Positions 8,208 to 17,326 of a DNA stretch of 64,000 nt are shown here, in pieces. The DNA comes from Flammeovirgaceae bacterium SG7u.111. Lineage in GTDB: Bacteria; Bacteroidota; Bacteroidia; Cytophagales; Flammeovirgaceae. Position numbers and translations under genes: made by a program. Below the pieces are notes generated by a model that saw only the letters and a list, made by a program, of their open reading frames with translations, did no database searches and was not told where the DNA came from. The stretch covers positions 18,501 to 82,500 of the forward strand of contig CP139021.1 of assembly GCA_034044135.1 (NCBI GenBank). Reading direction: 5' to 3'. Within the stretch, counting starts at the first letter, position 1. Each line of letters starts with the position of its first letter.

Positions 8208-8654
8208 ATGAAGTTACACAAATTAAAACCTGCTCAGGGTTCTACAAAGAAATCCAAAAGAATAGGTAGAGGACAAGGTTCTGGAAAAGGCGGCACAAGT
8301 ACAAGAGGACACAAAGGTGCTAAATCACGCTCAGGTTATTCCCAAAAACTAGGGTTTGAAGGTGGTCAGATGCCATTGCAAAGAAGAGTTCCTAAGTTTG
8401 GTTTTACTAACCCAAACAGGGTTGAATACAAGCCAGTTAATTTGGCGAAAATTCAAGAATTAATAGAAAAACATAACATAAGCGAGCTTGGTTTAGAAGA
8501 ACTTGTTACTTTTGGTGTAGTTGCCAAAAAAGACAGAGTTAAGATTCTAAGTAGTGGTGAATTAAGTTCTGCGGTTGAAATTACAGCACATGCATTTTCC
8601 GCATCAGCTAAAGAGGCAATCGAGAAAGCTGGCGGTAAGGCTATCACAAAATAG
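8208..8654 (+). CDS. rplO: 50S ribosomal protein L15
   Basis: L15 is a late-assembly large-subunit protein. The N-terminus MKLHKLKPAQGSTKKSKRIG and the glycine-rich GRGQGSGKGGTSTRGHKGAK stretch are hallmarks, followed by GFEGGQMPLQRRVPKFGF. It has 148 residues. secY begins two bases after its stop, the usual coupling of these genes. Confidence 0.98.
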   Translation: MKLHKLKPAQGSTKKSKRIGRGQGSGKGGTSTRGHKGAKSRSGYSQKLGFEGGQMPLQRRVPKFGFTNPNRVEYKPVNLAKIQELIEKHNISELGLEELVTFGVVAKKDRVKILSSGELSSAVEITAHAFSASAKEAIEKAGGKAITK

Positions 8655-8656
8655 AT

Positions 8657-9979
8657 ATGAAAAAGTTTTTCACGACCATAAAAAACATCTTCTCTATTGA
8701 AGAATTAAGGAACAGAATATTCTATACCTTGGGCTTTTTAGTAATATTTCGCCTTGGGTCTTTTATTGTGTTACCTGGAGTAGATCCTTCAAAGCTTGAT
8801 GTTGATGGGGGAGGTTTTTTTGGGATGATCAATACCTTTTTAGGTGGCGCATTTAATAGGGCTTCGATTTTTGCTCTAGGAATTATGCCTTATATCTCTG
8901 CTTCGATTGTAGTGCAGTTGCTTACCGTAGCTGTTCCTTACTTTCAAAAGATGCAGAAAGAAGGTGAGTCTGGTCGTAAACGTATCAATCAAATAACTAG
9001 AGGGCTTACTATTATAATTACTTTTGCCCAAGCATCTGGTTATCTCGCCACAACAATACCATCTGAAGCAATACTAATCAATCAGACTTTCTTTGTGTTT
9101 TCTTCAATGGTAATTCTAACATCTGGTACCATATTCTGTATGTGGCTTGGTGAGAAGATTACCGAAAAAGGAATTGGAAACGGTATTTCTATGATCATCA
9201 TGATCGGTATTATTTCTACCTTCCCTAAAGCAATCATTGAGGAAATAGGCACAAGGTCAACAAGTGGTTTACTACTTATAGTAATTGAGTTTATTGCTCT
9301 CTTCTTTATTGTAATGAGTGTTGTTTTACTTACAACAGCAATAAGGAGAATACCTGTTCAGTACGCAAGGCAAGTAGTGGGTGGCGGTAAAAAGCAGTTA
9401 GGTAAAGGTCAGCGATCTTACATTCCTCTTAAAGTGAATTCTGCTAACGTCATGCCAATCATATTTGCTCAATCATTAATGTTTTTACCTTCATTAGTGG
9501 CAGCAATTTGGCAGGAGAACAGTGATGTTGCAAGGTATATCACTCAATCTTTTTCAGACTTTACTTCAGTAGAGTATAATGTAACCTTTGCAGTTCTTAT
9601 TATTCTATTCACGTTTTTCTATACTGCCATCACTATTAACCCAAAGCAGATGGCGGATGACATGAAAAGAAATAATGCATTTGTTCCTGGGGTAAAACCT
9701 GGTGACCCAACTGCAGAATACATCAGTAATATTCTTGATAGGATTACCCTACCAGGAGCTTTGTTCCTAGCAATTGTGGCTATTTTACCAGCTTTTGCAA
9801 GTGCAGCGGGTGTAAGTATTAATTTCTCAAGATTTTATGGAGGTACTTCTCTTATCATTATGGTAGGTGTTATTTTGGACACTCTCCAGCAGATTGAAAG
9901 TTATCTGCTAATGAGACACTACGAAGGTATGATGAAGTCTGGGAACTTGAAGGGACGTCAAAATATTGCTATAGCATAA
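8657..9979 (+). CDS. secY: Protein translocase subunit SecY
   Basis: SecY is the ten-helix channel of the Sec translocon in the inner membrane. Visible landmarks are the N-terminal ELRNRIFYTLGFLVIFRLGS, the first large periplasmic loop and plug region around FFGMINTFLGGAFNRASIF, the GNGISMIIMIGI helix, the cytoplasmic loop RQVVGGGKKQLGKGQRSYIP, and the last cytoplasmic tail ending GRQNIAIA. The length of 440 residues is normal. Its stop overlaps the map start by one base (TAATG), so the two are translationally coupled. The SecD and SecF partners are encoded as one fused gene at 43730-46741. Confidence 0.98.
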   Translation: MKKFFTTIKNIFSIEELRNRIFYTLGFLVIFRLGSFIVLPGVDPSKLDVDGGGFFGMINTFLGGAFNRASIFALGIMPYISASIVVQLLTVAVPYFQKMQKEGESGRKRINQITRGLTIIITFAQASGYLATTIPSEAILINQTFFVFSSMVILTSGTIFCMWLGEKITEKGIGNGISMIIMIGIISTFPKAIIEEIGTRSTSGLLLIVIEFIALFFIVMSVVLLTTAIRRIPVQYARQVVGGGKKQLGKGQRSYIPLKVNSANVMPIIFAQSLMFLPSLVAAIWQENSDVARYITQSFSDFTSVEYNVTFAVLIILFTFFYTAITINPKQMADDMKRNNAFVPGVKPGDPTAEYISNILDRITLPGALFLAIVAILPAFASAAGVSINFSRFYGGTSLIIMVGVILDTLQQIESYLLMRHYEGMMKSGNLKGRQNIAIA

Positions 9980-10761
9980 TGATTTTATACAAGACCAGAG
10001 AAGAGATTAGCTTGATGAAAGAAAGTGCTTTGCTTTTAGGTAAGGCGCATGGTGAAGTTGCTAAACTGGTTAAGGCAGGAGTTCAGACAAAATATTTGAA
10101 TCAAATTGCCGAAGAATATATAAAAGATAATGGGGCTCACCCTTCTTTTTTAAACTATAATGGCTTCCCTGCTTCTTTATGCATTTCCGTAAACGAAATT
10201 GTAGTACATGGGTTTCCAAGTTCGTATGAACTAAAAGATGGGGATATTATCTCAATTGATTGTGGAGTTTTTCTAAATGGTTATCATGCTGACAGTGCTT
10301 ATACATATGCTGTAGGGGATATCGATGATAAGACGAAAGAATTACTTGAGGTAACAAAGAAGTCATTATCTGTTGGGATTGAGAATATGAAGCTTGGAGG
10401 AAGGATTGGTGATGTAAGTAGTTCCATTCAATCATATGCTGAGTCCAAAGGTTTTTCAATAGTAAGGGAGCTTGTGGGTCATGGATTGGGAAAGAATCTT
10501 CATGAAAAGCCAGATGTTCCAAATTTTGGAAAAAGAGGTAGAGGAGTCAAAATCGATAATGGTCTTGTGATAGCTATCGAGCCTATGATTAATCAGGGCA
10601 AAAGAAGTGTAGTGCAAGAGCGAGATGGATGGACAATCAGGACAAAAGATAGGAAACCATCAGCACACTACGAGCATACTGTAGCTATGATTGATAATAA
10701 AGTCGAAGTACTTACTACATTTGAATATATAGAAGAAGCTTTAAAGACACAATATGCCTAA
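9979..10761 (+). CDS. map: Methionine aminopeptidase, type I
   Basis: This cytoplasmic metalloenzyme removes the initiator methionine from new proteins. The pita-bread fold ligands are visible: the Asp in [19 protein letters not shown] (two Asp ligands), His in [16 protein letters not shown], Glu in [10 protein letters not shown] and the final Glu in HYEHTVAM. The length of 260 residues fits the short type I enzyme without an N-terminal zinc extension. It overlaps secY by one base and infA by eight bases, so translation of all three is probably linked. Confidence 0.97.
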   Translation: MILYKTREEISLMKESALLLGKAHGEVAKLVKAGVQTKYLNQIAEEYIKDNGAHPSFLNYNGFPASLCISVNEIVVHGFPSSYELKDGDIISIDCGVFLNGYHADSAYTYAVGDIDDKTKELLEVTKKSLSVGIENMKLGGRIGDVSSSIQSYAESKGFSIVRELVGHGLGKNLHEKPDVPNFGKRGRGVKIDNGLVIAIEPMINQGKRSVVQERDGWTIRTKDRKPSAHYEHTVAMIDNKVEVLTTFEYIEEALKTQYA

Positions 10762-10972
10762 GCAGTCAAACATAGAACAAGATGGAACAATAGTAGAAGC
10801 TTTATCCAATGCTATGTTCAGAGTGGAGCTGGAAAATGGTCATCAAGTAATTGCCCATATTTCAGGCAAAATGAGAATGAATTATATTAGAATCTTACCT
10901 GGAGATAGAGTTAAACTTGAAATGTCTCCGTATGATCTGACAAAAGGTAGAATTGTATACAGATATAAATAA
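10754..10972 (+). CDS. infA: Translation initiation factor IF-1
   Basis: IF-1 is a single OB-fold protein that binds the ribosomal A site during initiation. The sequence [20 protein letters not shown], then [20 protein letters not shown] and the closing [20 protein letters not shown] are textbook, and 72 residues is the family length. The gene starts inside the end of map. rpmJ follows 27 bases later, the usual neighbour. Confidence 0.98.
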   Translation: MPKQSNIEQDGTIVEALSNAMFRVELENGHQVIAHISGKMRMNYIRILPGDRVKLEMSPYDLTKGRIVYRYK

Positions 10973-10999
10973 TACTACGGCATTTAAATTTTAATCGAA

Positions 11000-11116
11000 A
11001 TGAAAGTAAAGGCATCTGTAAAGAAAAGAAGCGCTGATTGCAAGGTGATCAGAAGGAAAGGAAAGCTTTATGTTATTAATAAGAAAAACCCACGTTTTAA
11101 GCAGCGTCAGGGATAA
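11000..11116 (+). CDS. rpmJ: 50S ribosomal protein L36 (zinc-ligand-poor type)
   Basis: This 38-residue protein was read directly from the sequence: it starts [20 protein letters not shown] and ends [13 protein letters not shown]36 normally binds zinc through three cysteines and a histidine; here only Cys14 remains, with Ser11, Asn27 and Phe33 at the other ligand positions. From general knowledge this zinc-less form is common in Bacteroidota. It sits in the standard infA-rpmJ-rpsM order, 24 bases before rpsM. Confidence 0.96.
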   Translation: MKVKASVKKRSADCKVIRRKGKLYVINKKNPRFKQRQG

Positions 11117-11140
11117 TATCACATTGTAAAAACTAGAAGT

Positions 11141-11518
11141 ATGGCACGTATTTCAGGAGTAGATATTCCAGATAACAAGAGAGGGGTAATTGCCTTAACC
11201 TATATTTACGGTATAGGTAATTCATCGGCTCAAAGAATTTTAGAGGAAGCTAATATCGACCTAAATAAAAAAGTTCAAGATTGGACAGATGATGAATCTG
11301 GAGCGATCAGGGATATTATCGGTAGAGAGTTTAAAATTGAGGGCGAGCTTAAATCTGAGTTGCAATTGAACATAAAGCGTTTGATGGACATCGGATGTTA
11401 CAGAGGATTGCGTCACAGACGTGGATTGCCAGTAAGGGGTCAGCATACCAAAAACAACTCTAGAACGAGAAAAGGTAAGCGTAAGACTGTGGCAAACAAG
11501 AAAAAAGCTACCAAGTAA
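11141..11518 (+). CDS. rpsM: 30S ribosomal protein S13
   Basis: S13 lies in the head of the small subunit and bridges to L5 of the large subunit. [34 protein letters not shown] and the C-terminal [20 protein letters not shown] followed by a basic tail identify it. Its 125 residues are normal. It opens the alpha-type part of the cluster (S13, S11, S4, alpha, L17). Confidence 0.98.
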   Translation: MARISGVDIPDNKRGVIALTYIYGIGNSSAQRILEEANIDLNKKVQDWTDDESGAIRDIIGREFKIEGELKSELQLNIKRLMDIGCYRGLRHRRGLPVRGQHTKNNSRTRKGKRKTVANKKKATK

Positions 11519-11540
11519 TAAGATTTAATTTATAAGAGAA

Positions 11541-11933
11541 ATGGCTCAGAAAAGAAAAGATAAGGCTAAAAAGAGGGTCGTTGTTGTTGATTCTGTAGGC
11601 GAAGCGCATATCAAAGCGTCATTCAATAATATCATAATCTCGCTAACGAATCAGGAGGGTCAGGTTATATCTTGGTCTTCTGCTGGTAAGATGGGATTCA
11701 GAGGTTCTAAAAAGAACACTCCATATGCCGCTCAAATGGCAGCTCAAGATTGTGCCAAAGTTGCGCATGATTTGGGACTTAGGAAGGTAGAGGTTTTTGT
11801 TAAAGGGCCTGGTTCTGGAAGAGAATCTGCTATCAGGACACTACAAAACTCTGGAATAGAAGTTACTGCTATTAGAGACGTAACTCCACTTCCTCACAAC
11901 GGATGTAGACCTCCAAAGAGAAGAAGGGTCTGA
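11541..11933 (+). CDS. rpsK: 30S ribosomal protein S11
   Basis: S11 forms part of the platform near the mRNA exit site. The segments [40 protein letters not shown] and the C-terminal [18 protein letters not shown] are all conserved. At 130 residues the length is typical. It lies between S13 and S4, with 46 bases to rpsD. Confidence 0.98.
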   Translation: MAQKRKDKAKKRVVVVDSVGEAHIKASFNNIIISLTNQEGQVISWSSAGKMGFRGSKKNTPYAAQMAAQDCAKVAHDLGLRKVEVFVKGPGSGRESAIRTLQNSGIEVTAIRDVTPLPHNGCRPPKRRRV

Positions 11934-11979
11934 TTCTTATTGATAATAGAGAGATTATTTTAAAGTAAAATTCAAATCG

Positions 11980-12585
11980 ATGGCTAGATATATTGGTCCT
12001 AAGTCAAAAATTGCAAGGAAATTTAACGATCCAATTTTCGGTCCTTGTAAAGAGCTGAAGAAAAAGCCTCATCCTCCTGGACAACACGGAAGGGGAAGGA
12101 GAAGAAAGCAGTCTGAATATGCTGTTCAACTTGCTGAGAAACAAAAAGCAAAATACACTTATGGTGTATTAGAGAAGCAATTTAGAAATCTTTTCGATAA
12201 AGCTGCTGGTCTTTCAGGTATTACAGGTACTAACCTACTTCAATTACTTGAATCTCGTTTAGATAACACAGTTTATAGATTAGGGGTTGCCCCTACTAGA
12301 GCGGCTGCTCGTCAGCTTGTTTCTCACAAGCATATTACTGTAAATGGAGTAATTACTAATATTCCTTCGTTTACTGTTAAACCTGGTGATTTGGTAAGCG
12401 TTAAGCCTAAGTCTCAGACGTTGTCAACTATTAAAGATAGCGTGTCTGGTCGCCAAGCCTCAAGGTTTAGCTGGTTGGAATGGGATGCTAGCACAATGAC
12501 TGGCAAGTATATCAACCTACCAGAAAGAGAGGAAATTCCTGAAAATATTAATGAGCAGTTCATTGTCGAACTTTACTCTAAATAA
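11980..12585 (+). CDS. rpsD: 30S ribosomal protein S4
   Basis: S4 nucleates small-subunit assembly by binding the 5' domain of 16S rRNA; in E. coli it also represses the alpha operon. It begins MARYIGPKSKIARKF, contains the ESRLDNTVYRLGVAPTRAAA block and the S4 RNA-binding domain around RQLVSHKHITVNG. It has 201 residues. Only one cysteine is left in the N-terminal region, so this is the zinc-less form. Confidence 0.98.
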   Translation: MARYIGPKSKIARKFNDPIFGPCKELKKKPHPPGQHGRGRRRKQSEYAVQLAEKQKAKYTYGVLEKQFRNLFDKAAGLSGITGTNLLQLLESRLDNTVYRLGVAPTRAAARQLVSHKHITVNGVITNIPSFTVKPGDLVSVKPKSQTLSTIKDSVSGRQASRFSWLEWDASTMTGKYINLPEREEIPENINEQFIVELYSK

Positions 12586-12647
12586 TTTTAGAAATACTAT
12601 CCAATCTATTTTTCTTATTACTATTCTTAAATTAAAATAAAGCCAGG

Positions 12648-13637
12648 ATGTCTATATTAGCTTTTCAAATGCCTGATAAGGTTGTGATGGACAAAGCCGA
12701 TGATTTTCACGGTCTATTTGAATTCAAACCCTTAGAGAAAGGCTACGGTGTTACAATTGGTAATGCTCTAAGAAGAATTCTATTATCTTCTTTGGAAGGT
12801 TATGCTATCGTTGGAGTGAAAGTTCCTGAAGTTCTTCATGAATTTTCTTCAATTCCCGGAGTAGTTGAAGATATGACCGAAATCATTTTGAATTTGAAAA
12901 TGGTAAGGTTTAAAAGAACTACTGAAAATCCTGAGCCCAAAATCACAGTAAGTCTATCAGGACGTGATGAATTTAAAGCTGGGGATATAGCAGAGTTTAC
13001 CAATGACTTTACTATTCTGAATCCTGATTTCGTTATTTGTCAGCTAGATCCTTCTATCACTTTCCAAGTCGAACTGACTGTAGATAAAGGTAGAGGATAT
13101 GTTCCAGCTGAAGAAAATACACCTAGCGAACAAATTTTCGGATATATTCCAATAGATGCCATCTTTACTCCTATTAAAAAGGTAAAGTATAGTGTTGAAA
13201 ACACAAGGGTAGAGCAGAAGACTGACTACGAGAAGTTGATACTTGATATTGAGACTGATGGATCTATTCACCCAGAAGATGCGCTTAAAGGAGCTGCTGA
13301 GATTTTGATCAGGCACTTCATGTTATTCTCTGATCAGACTATGACGTTTGAGCCTGATACCAAACCAGGGGATGAGCCAATAGATGAAGAATTCTTGCAC
13401 ATGCGTAAGCTGTTGAAAACGCCATTGTCAGATTTAGATCTTTCAGTAAGGGCTTACAACTGCTTGAAAGCAGCGGATGTTAAAACTCTTGGAGATTTGG
13501 CTAGCCTTGAGATATCTGATATGATGAAGTTTAGAAACTTTGGTAAAAAATCACTTACTGAGTTAGAGCAGTTGATTGCCGAAAAGAATTTGAGCTTCGG
13601 GATGGATGTTTCTAAATATAAATTAGATGAGGATTAA
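12648..13637 (+). CDS. rpoA: DNA-directed RNA polymerase subunit alpha
   Basis: Alpha dimerizes to scaffold beta and beta prime, and its C-terminal domain contacts activators and upstream DNA. The N-terminal domain shows [20 protein letters not shown] followed by [15 protein letters not shown]. The C-terminal domain carries [20 protein letters not shown] and then [16 protein letters not shown], the two helix-hairpin-helix motifs. The length of 329 residues is normal. It lies 62 bases after rpsD and 47 before rplQ. Confidence 0.98.
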   Translation: MSILAFQMPDKVVMDKADDFHGLFEFKPLEKGYGVTIGNALRRILLSSLEGYAIVGVKVPEVLHEFSSIPGVVEDMTEIILNLKMVRFKRTTENPEPKITVSLSGRDEFKAGDIAEFTNDFTILNPDFVICQLDPSITFQVELTVDKGRGYVPAEENTPSEQIFGYIPIDAIFTPIKKVKYSVENTRVEQKTDYEKLILDIETDGSIHPEDALKGAAEILIRHFMLFSDQTMTFEPDTKPGDEPIDEEFLHMRKLLKTPLSDLDLSVRAYNCLKAADVKTLGDLASLEISDMMKFRNFGKKSLTELEQLIAEKNLSFGMDVSKYKLDED

Positions 13638-13684
13638 TTCTTCTAGAGATATTATTTGATAGAAAAAGAAATATTTGAATTGAA

Positions 13685-14221
13685 ATGAGGCACGGTAAAA
13701 AATTTAATCATCTAGGAAGAACTGCTTCGCATAGAAAAGCAATGCTTTCAAACATGGCATGCTCCCTAATTTTGCATAAAAGGATAACGACTACAGTTGC
13801 TAAAGCAAAAGCTTTGCGTAAGTATGTTGAGCCCCTTTTAACAAAATCAAAAAAGGATACAATGCACTCAAGAAGGGTTGTATTCTCTTACTTGAATGAT
13901 AAAGAAGCGGTTACAATTCTTTTTAACCAAATCGCTGAAAAAATAGCTGATCGTCCAGGAGGATATACCAGAATAATCAAGACTGGTCATCGACTTGGTG
14001 ATAATGCTGAGACTTGCATTATCGAGTTGGTTGATTACAATGAACTATTGCTTCAAGCTAAAGAAGAGGCTAAGCCTAAGACTAGAAGAAGCAGGAGAGG
14101 AGGAAAGAAGAAAGAAGAATCTCCAGCTACAGCTGAGGCTGTTGTTGAAGAAAGCTCGGAAGAGCAATCTTCTGAACCAGATGATACTGGTGACGAGACT
14201 TCGGAAGAAAAAGATTCCTAA
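13685..14221 (+). CDS. rplQ: 50S ribosomal protein L17 with acidic C-terminal tail
   Basis: L17 is a large-subunit protein near the tunnel exit. Residues 1-115 are a normal L17 ([20 protein letters not shown] at the start; the [20 protein letters not shown] block). Beyond that lies an extra tail of about 50 residues: first basic ([11 protein letters not shown]), then rich in Glu, Ser and Asp (ending [10 protein letters not shown]). Low-complexity tails on L17 are common in Bacteroidota. The gene ends the ribosomal block and is followed by a strong terminator. Confidence 0.96.
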   Translation: MRHGKKFNHLGRTASHRKAMLSNMACSLILHKRITTTVAKAKALRKYVEPLLTKSKKDTMHSRRVVFSYLNDKEAVTILFNQIAEKIADRPGGYTRIIKTGHRLGDNAETCIIELVDYNELLLQAKEEAKPKTRRSRRGGKKKEESPATAEAVVEESSEEQSSEPDDTGDETSEEKDS

Positions 14222-14226
14222 TCAGG

Positions 14227-14262
14227 AAAAAGGAAATGATTCAGTTCATTTCCTTTTTTTTT
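14227..14262 (+). terminator. Rho-independent terminator after rplQ
   Basis: AAAAAGGAAATGA (14227-14239) and TCATTTCCTTTTT (from 14246) form a stem with a six-base loop, followed by a run of nine T. It begins six bases after the rplQ stop and closes the ribosomal operon. Confidence 0.85.
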
Positions 14263-14313
14263 AACCTTTTATTGATTTTACGACATAACTAGTGATGTTT
14301 GAGTGCAAAGTAA

Positions 14314-14344
14314 TTGTTGACTTCGCTGTCATTAACTACTTTTG
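14314..14344 (+). promoter_or_regulatory. carA promoter
   Basis: TACTTTTG at 14337-14344 matches the -7 consensus. TTG occurs both at 14314-14316 (20 bases upstream) and at 14317-14319 (17 bases upstream). The start codon of carA is 25 bases downstream, and a terminator precedes the promoter, so carA is transcribed on its own. Confidence 0.7.
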
Positions 14345-14369
14345 TACATTCACTTAATCTTAAAGTTAA

Positions 14370-15488
14370 ATGGAATATCAATTTAGAAAGAAAGCAATCT
14401 TACTTCTAGAGGATGGAAGTGTGTTCGAAGGTCGGTCTATTGGAAAAGATGGGACAAGCGGAGGAGAAATTTGTTTTAATACAGGTATGACAGGTTATCA
14501 GGAGATTTATACTGACCCTTCTTACTTTGGACAAATAATAGTAAATACTACTTCGCACATAGGTAATTATGGCGTTATAAATGCTGAAACAGAATCTAGC
14601 TCAGTAAAAATCCAAGGTTTAGTTGTCAAATCTTTTTCAGATATCTTTTCAAGAAAGACGGCAGAAGGATCTTTACAAGATTACCTAGAGAAAGCTGGAG
14701 TAGTTGGTATTTCAGATGTAGATACTCGTAAGATTGTGAGGCATATCAGGGAAGAGGGAGCAATGAATGCTATCATCTCATCTGAGATTACTGATATTGA
14801 ACAATTAAAAGCGAAATTGGCTGATGTCCCTAAAATGGGTGGCTTAGAGCTTTCAACTAAAGTTACAACTAAAGAGCCTTACTTATTAGGCGCTGATAAT
14901 ACAGGTTTAAAAGTTTCTGTTTTAGACCTTGGTGTTAAAACCAATATATTGAACAGCTTGGTAGAAAGAAATTGCCAGCTCAAAGTTTTCCCTGCAAAGA
15001 CGTCTTTTGAGGAAATGCAAGCTTGGAATCCTGATGGGTATTTTGTCTCTAATGGTCCAGGTGATCCGGCATCGACAGATTATGCAGTGGAAACAGTTAA
15101 GAAAATTCTTGAAAAAGACATCCCTCTTTTTGGAATTTGCCTAGGTCATCAGATCATTGCTTTGGCTTGTGGAATCACTACATACAAGATGCACCACGGA
15201 CACAGAGGGTTGAACCATCCTGTGAAGAACTTAATAACTGGTATTAGTGAGATTACTTCACAAAACCATGGCTTTTGCGTGAGTGAAGAGTCGGTTTCCA
15301 AATCAGATAATGTAGAAATTACCCATATTAACTTGAATGATAAAACAGTTGAAGGAATTAGAGTATTAGGAAAGAAAGCTTTTTCGGTGCAACATCACCC
15401 TGAGTCTTCACCTGGTCCACATGATTCTAGATACCTGTTTGATCAGTTCGTGGGTATGATGACAAATGCAGAAGAAGTTAATGCATAA
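14370..15488 (+). CDS. carA: Carbamoyl-phosphate synthase, small (glutaminase) subunit
   Basis: CarA hydrolyses glutamine and passes ammonia to CarB to make carbamoyl phosphate for pyrimidine and arginine synthesis. The N-terminal domain has LLLEDGSVFEGRSIGKDG and FNTGMTGYQEIYTDPSYFGQ. The class I amidotransferase domain has the nucleophile in LFGICLGHQ (about Cys257), and the catalytic His and Glu in VQHHPESSPGPHDS. Its 372 residues are the normal length. carB is not in the window. Location just after rplQ is known in several Bacteroidota. Confidence 0.96.
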   Translation: MEYQFRKKAILLLEDGSVFEGRSIGKDGTSGGEICFNTGMTGYQEIYTDPSYFGQIIVNTTSHIGNYGVINAETESSSVKIQGLVVKSFSDIFSRKTAEGSLQDYLEKAGVVGISDVDTRKIVRHIREEGAMNAIISSEITDIEQLKAKLADVPKMGGLELSTKVTTKEPYLLGADNTGLKVSVLDLGVKTNILNSLVERNCQLKVFPAKTSFEEMQAWNPDGYFVSNGPGDPASTDYAVETVKKILEKDIPLFGICLGHQIIALACGITTYKMHHGHRGLNHPVKNLITGISEITSQNHGFCVSEESVSKSDNVEITHINLNDKTVEGIRVLGKKAFSVQHHPESSPGPHDSRYLFDQFVGMMTNAEEVNA

Positions 15489-15510
15489 CAATAAGTTATT
15501 TCAGGAATAT

Positions 15511-15550
15511 AAAAATGGCTACTCAATTAATTTGAGTAGCCATTTTTTAT
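15511..15550. terminator. Bidirectional terminator between carA and the anti-sigma-like gene
   Basis: AAAAATGGCTACTCAA (15511-15526) pairs with TTGAGTAGCCATTTTTT (from 15532) across a five-base loop. With an A-run on one side and a T-run on the other, it can end transcripts from both converging genes. Confidence 0.9.
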
Positions 15551-15569
15551 GAAGAATATTTCTATTTCT

Positions 15570-16604
15570 CTACCCTAAGGAAAGTTTAATACCAGCAATG
15601 GCTTGAGATAGGTTCTCAGTTAAGATAACCTCTGGAGAGATATTGAATTTGTTCTTGATATTTAAAGAATAGTTGATCTTAATAGCTCGAGAATCAAATA
15701 TGCTGCTAGAAGGATTCAAAAGCATTCCTACCCCGACCTCATGACCTGTGACAGCTTTACCAGTTGAAATATTTCGTTTTCCAAAAGATGCCTCTAAGAA
15801 TACGTTATTTGATAATGTTGATTTCCCTTCCGTATTTTCTCCTAGTAGCCCATAGTTGGAAACTGTGGCAGAAGCAAGGGTTACTTGAGGTTTGGTTTCA
15901 CTCACTTTCTGATAGCTAAACTTCGCTCCTATATATGCTCCAAACTCTTTGTTGACCATAGCAAGTCCAATTGGTACGCTCACTTTAAGTTTAGGGATAG
16001 TAACAGATTGTTGATCACTATTTTCCAGTGACAGGCCATCCAATACGTTTGAGCTATTTTTGGTAAATAGGTTACTAACAGGCATAGCAAATCCAAATCC
16101 TTTAGACTCAAAAGAGCTAGGTTTACTAGTTTTAGACGTAGCTAAAGCCGTGATTTCAACTGGTTGTTCGATTAATAATTCAGTTTCATTTTGGCTATCT
16201 AGCGATAAGCCAGAGCTAAATATAGAAGAGGTATGGACAATACTTTGGTTTTCTGAAGTAGCCTTACTGAAGAAAACTTGCTTATCTTCTACAGGGCTTA
16301 ATGATGCCTCTTGTACCTCAGAAGCTAATTCTTCTGTAGCTTGTGAAAGGAATAAATTTCCCCCTTCTTTCACTGCATACTGGCTGATGATATAACTCCC
16401 CAATGTACCTGCAGCAAAAAGCATTACTGTAATAGCAGCAGCTAAGTCGAAGATACCTGGAAATTTCCTGTTCCCTTGCTTCTGGAGCCCATCTTGGATT
16501 TTGTCGAAAGTGCTATCCATATTCCAGTTTTTTACCTGAGGAGGGAGTCCCTCAAGGTTGTTCACCGAATCTCTGAATAGGCTATCTAACTTTTCGTCTT
16601 TCAT
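15570..16604 (-). CDS. Membrane-anchored anti-sigma-like protein with barrel-like C-terminal region
   Basis: I do not recognise a named family over the full length of 344 residues. Residues 1-50 are charged and soluble (start MKDEKLDSLFRDSVNNLEG) like the cytoplasmic head of many Bacteroidota anti-sigma factors. Residues 52-74 form one clear membrane helix (FDLAAAITVMLFAAGTLGSY). Residues 80-185 are rich in Ser, Glu and Thr. From about residue 190 to the end the sequence alternates polar and hydrophobic residues with Gly and aromatic positions, ending AGIKLSLG, much like strands of an outer-membrane barrel. The gene starts four bases after the sigma-factor gene, so the two form an operon, which supports a role in restraining that sigma factor. 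The signal is unknown. Confidence 0.6.
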   Translation of the reverse strand: MKDEKLDSLFRDSVNNLEGLPPQVKNWNMDSTFDKIQDGLQKQGNRKFPGIFDLAAAITVMLFAAGTLGSYIISQYAVKEGGNLFLSQATEELASEVQEASLSPVEDKQVFFSKATSENQSIVHTSSIFSSGLSLDSQNETELLIEQPVEITALATSKTSKPSSFESKGFGFAMPVSNLFTKNSSNVLDGLSLENSDQQSVTIPKLKVSVPIGLAMVNKEFGAYIGAKFSYQKVSETKPQVTLASATVSNYGLLGENTEGKSTLSNNVFLEASFGKRNISTGKAVTGHEVGVGMLLNPSSSIFDSRAIKINYSLNIKNKFNISPEVILTENLSQAIAGIKLSLG

Positions 16605-16608
16605 TATT

Positions 16609-17166
16609 TTAAATATTTTTTGCCAAAAGTTTTCTTAAGGTTGCTCTAGCTTTACTGAGCTGGGACTTAGAAGTGTTTTCGCTAATGCCAAGTTGTTCGG
16701 CAATTTCTTTGTGGCTATATCCTTCAATAGCATATAGGTTAAAAACAGTCCTATAGCCCATGGGAAGCTTAAGTATAATAGCGTAAATATCTTCGGCGGC
16801 AAGCTCACTTTCCACAGATGCCCCAGTTTCTACTATGGAGGCTTCTGTGGAAGACACTAAGTTAAAATTGTTGTTTTTGCGGAGGAACATTAAAGATTCA
16901 TTTACCATAATTCTTTTTATCCAGCCCTCAAAGCTTCCATTTCCTCGGTGCTCAAACCTATCTAGGTTTTTAAAGACTTTCATAAAGCCTTTTACCAATA
17001 CATCTTCGGTATCAAATTCATTTTTGACATACCTAAAGCACAGCCTATACATCTTAGGTGCATACTGTTCGTAGAGAGTGCGCTGAGCGCTTGCTTTACC
17101 CTCCTTACACCAGCCTATGAGCTGTTCTTCTTTCAATGTTGCGTAGTTTTTCTCTATGGTATCCAA
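16609..17166 (-). CDS. RNA polymerase sigma factor, ECF type
   Basis: Extracytoplasmic-function sigma factors direct RNA polymerase to a small regulon when an envelope signal frees them from an anti-sigma protein. Region 2 is seen at YEQYAPKMYRLCFRYVKNEF and DTEDVLVKGFMKVFKNL; region 4 at YAIEGYSHKEIAEQLGISEN followed by TSKSQLSKARATLRKLL. The length of 185 residues is typical. The start is TTG: an in-frame stop lies six bases upstream and the next in-frame ATG falls inside region 2, so weak initiation may keep its level low. The downstream gene, four bases on, is the probable anti-sigma partner. Confidence 0.92.
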   Translation of the reverse strand: MDTIEKNYATLKEEQLIGWCKEGKASAQRTLYEQYAPKMYRLCFRYVKNEFDTEDVLVKGFMKVFKNLDRFEHRGNGSFEGWIKRIMVNESLMFLRKNNNFNLVSSTEASIVETGASVESELAAEDIYAIILKLPMGYRTVFNLYAIEGYSHKEIAEQLGISENTSKSQLSKARATLRKLLAKNI

Positions 17167-17288
17167 TCTTTATAATGCTGAAAGAGTAAAAAAGGTTGTT
17201 TGATTAGTTTTTATGCCAAATTTCAAATGCCTTTTATAATTAGAATGCATAAAAGTAGACACAGGTTTCCTATAAAGCGGTTAAACCC

Positions 17289-17318
17289 CTGTTAAAAAAG
17301 AATAAATACTGTTAAAAA
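17289..17318. repeat. Direct repeat CTGTTAAAAA, 20-base period
   Basis: CTGTTAAAAA occurs at 17289-17298 and again at 17309-17318, two helical turns apart, in the 160-base gap upstream of the ECF sigma gene. It could be an operator, or it may be chance in AT-rich DNA. Confidence 0.3.
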
Positions 17319-17326
17319 CGATCTGA

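Noticed and set aside
11000..11116. L36 has lost three of four zinc ligands
   Set aside because: It looks like damage, but this zinc-less L36 is, from general knowledge, usual in Bacteroidota; it is described in the feature and not counted as novel.
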